The notes below the pieces were generated by a model. It made no database searches. It was given only the letters and a program-made list of their open reading frames with translations, and was not told where the DNA came from. Of a DNA stretch of 8,867 bases, positions 7,616-8,867 are shown piece after piece. The translations under genes and the position numbers were made by a program. Every line of letters begins with the position of its first letter. Within the stretch, counting starts at the first letter, position 1. Source of the DNA: an uncultured Bacillota bacterium (GTDB lineage Bacteria; Bacillota; Clostridia; UBA1381); NCBI GenBank assembly GCA_949297205.1, contig CASFSH010000389.1, positions 1 to 8,867 on the forward strand, written 5' to 3'.

Positions 7616-8867
7616 TTAAGCGTTAATCTTATCGAATAATCTCTTTAACATTACAACTGCCTGAGCTCTTGTTGCATTTTGTTTAGGAGCAAATTCGGTT
7701 TCCGTAATTCCGTTTATAAATCCTTCATTTGTTGCTTCAACTATATAATCATATGCCCAAGCGCTAATATTTTCAATATCAGAATAATATAAAGGTCCAC
7801 CTACTTCCATAGTAATATTCATTTTAGCGTTATATGCAGAAACTATTACCTTTGCAATTTCTTCTCTTGTAATATAATCATTTGGTCTGAACAATCCGTC
7901 ATATCCGGATATATACCCTTCATTGCTTGCTGCCTGAACAAATCCTGAATACCAGTCTTCAGCCATAATATCATAGTATGTATTTGCATACTCTACCTCA
8001 GCAAGACCCATGGTCTTTACAATTAATTTTGTAAATTCAGCTCTGGTAATATTTGCCTCCGGATTAAACGTTTCATCATCAACACCGTTAACTATTCCAT
8101 TATTCGCCATAAATTCAATATCATCTTTTGCCCAATGATGTGACAAATCCTTGAATATCAAATTATATTCATAAACTTTGTCATCATTATTCACAACTTC
8201 GGAAGTGTTTGGAATAGTAGTATTGCCGCCTGTTGAAGGAGGTGTGAAGCTTCCTCCCGATCCTCCGCCGGATGTTCCTCCTGATCCGCCCGAACCGCCT
8301 CCTGATGATGAAGGTTTGATATTATCAATTCTTTCTTCGAGTCTATCCTTCAGCGGAATGTCAAAAAAGTCATCTAAAGCATCTTTTGCGGCATTTATGT
8401 CCGATGTCTTCTTCGAATATTCAGCTGCCGTAATCTTTTCCATTACAGCCTTATATTCGGGTGTAATATCATATACTTTAATATCATCTATATACCAATC
8501 ACCGGTTGCTGAAAAAGTAATTTCTTCTGATTCAATTTCTTTCGAATATAAATATGATTCAACAATTCTTTCATATTCATCATTTGATTTCACGCTTGTG
8601 AGTTTTCCTGCAACATTGGTTGAAAGAGTAACCGATCCATCCGCTTTTACATATGCTTCAAATACATACATAGAATCTTTTTCTGTTGAAACAGCAAATG
8701 TAAAATCGTTGCCGGCAGGTTTGAATGCATATTTTCCTCCATGAACATTATCTTGGACAATTTCACCGTTTAATCCTTCGGCATTATTATCTTCAAAGTC
8801 ACCTACTGACGCAAAATTATCATCTTTTAATACAGTTACCTTAATAGTTTTTGTATTTGTAATATCA
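7616..8867 (-). CDS. SLH-anchored protein with CBM4/9-like jelly roll, 5' end outside window
   Basis: 416 residues are visible; the frame stays open to the right edge, so the true start is upstream of the window. Visible residues 1-15 (with TIKVTVLK) look like the last strand of a preceding beta domain. Residues about 18-135 read as a carbohydrate-binding jelly roll of the CBM4/9 kind: VGDFED at 21-26, VHGGKYAFK at 41-49, YVFEAYVK, and GDWYIDDIKVYD at 122-133. A helical spacer follows (about 137-184), then a Gly/Ser/Thr linker (186-215), then three SLH repeats at 238-288 (ITRAE), 297-345 (ITREE) and 370-415 (ATRAQ). All three SLH motifs look usable, so attachment to the secondary cell wall polymer is likely. 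The in-frame Met at 8671 lies inside the jelly roll and is not a start. A catalytic domain may exist in the missing N-terminal part. It is the first visible gene of the operon. Confidence 0.8.
   Translation of the reverse strand, partial: DITNTKTIKVTVLKDDNFASVGDFEDNNAEGLNGEIVQDNVHGGKYAFKPAGNDFTFAVSTEKDSMYVFEAYVKADGSVTLSTNVAGKLTSVKSNDEYERIVESYLYSKEIESEEITFSATGDWYIDDIKVYDITPEYKAVMEKITAAEYSKKTSDINAAKDALDDFFDIPLKDRLEERIDNIKPSSSGGGSGGSGGTSGGGSGGSFTPPSTGGNTTIPNTSEVVNNDDKVYEYNLIFKDLSHHWAKDDIEFMANNGIVNGVDDETFNPEANITRAEFTKLIVKTMGLAEVEYANTYYDIMAEDWYSGFVQAASNEGYISGYDGLFRPNDYITREEIAKVIVSAYNAKMNITMEVGGPLYYSDIENISAWAYDYIVEATNEGFINGITETEFAPKQNATRAQAVVMLKRLFDKINA
8222..8311 (-). repeat. Gly/Ser-rich low-complexity linker inside the SLH/CBM-like gene
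   Basis: About 30 codons of mostly GGN and TCN encode a flexible run of Gly, Ser and Thr ending in Pro/Thr (FTPPSTGG). It separates the helical spacer from the SLH anchor. It is clearly richer in G+C than the surrounding sequence and causes a proline-rich shadow frame on the other strand. Confidence 0.85.

Larger units (their letters stand above)
401..8867 (-). other. Probable operon: SLH/CBM-like, large SLH protein, solute-binding lipoprotein, SLH beta-helix
   Basis: Four genes run in one direction with gaps of 18 nt, 25 nt and a 4-nt overlap, each with its own ribosome binding site. No terminator is seen between them and there is a strong one after the last. All four products carry export signals or surface-attachment modules where their ends are visible. 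The promoter is not in the window, and more genes may precede the first. Co-transcription is inferred from spacing. Confidence 0.75.

Noticed and set aside
8178..8744. 188-codon open frame on the plus strand
   Set aside because: It is antisense to the SLH/CBM-like gene. Its Pro/Asp-rich stretch is only the reverse complement of the Gly/Ser linker, and no ribosome binding site or domain is seen.

Overview
The window is AT-rich (about one third G+C by eye) and every gene I can support lies on the minus strand. Strong AGGAGG-like ribosome binding sites, a TTG start, Gram-positive signal peptides, a Cys lipobox, three proteins with S-layer homology (SLH) modules and a LytTR-type response regulator start together point to a low-GC Firmicute, most likely an anaerobic Clostridia member. 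Gut pectin degraders such as Monoglobus are known to display carbohydrate-active enzymes through SLH modules and would fit, but this placement is a guess from gene content.

Reading in the direction of transcription (right to left), four genes form a tight apparent operon. The first, 8867-7616, is cut by the window edge and encodes a secreted protein with a jelly-roll (CBM4/9-like) domain, a helical spacer, a Gly/Ser linker and three C-terminal SLH repeats. After 18 nt comes 7597-4976, an 873-residue secreted protein with degenerate N-terminal SLH repeats and about 680 residues of unassigned beta-rich sequence. After 25 nt comes 4950-3370, a lipoprotein solute-binding protein of the LipO/DUF3502 type. 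It overlaps by four bases (ATGA) with 3373-494, a secreted protein with three N-terminal SLH repeats and a right-handed beta-helix resembling GH141-like glycoside hydrolases. A strong intrinsic terminator (401-450) closes the unit. The operon promoter must lie outside the window.

Downstream is a 370-bp AT-rich gap with promoter candidates for a separate gene at the left edge, of which only the first 41 codons of a response regulator are present (123-1).

Inference: the four genes look like a cell-surface glycan system. Two or three proteins are held on the secondary cell wall polymer by SLH modules (a binding protein, a large beta-domain protein and a beta-helix enzyme), and a membrane-anchored binding protein would capture the released sugar. 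No ABC permease or ATPase is in the window, so the binding protein is either an orphan or uses transporter genes elsewhere. I saw no mobile element, CRISPR array, tRNA or rRNA.
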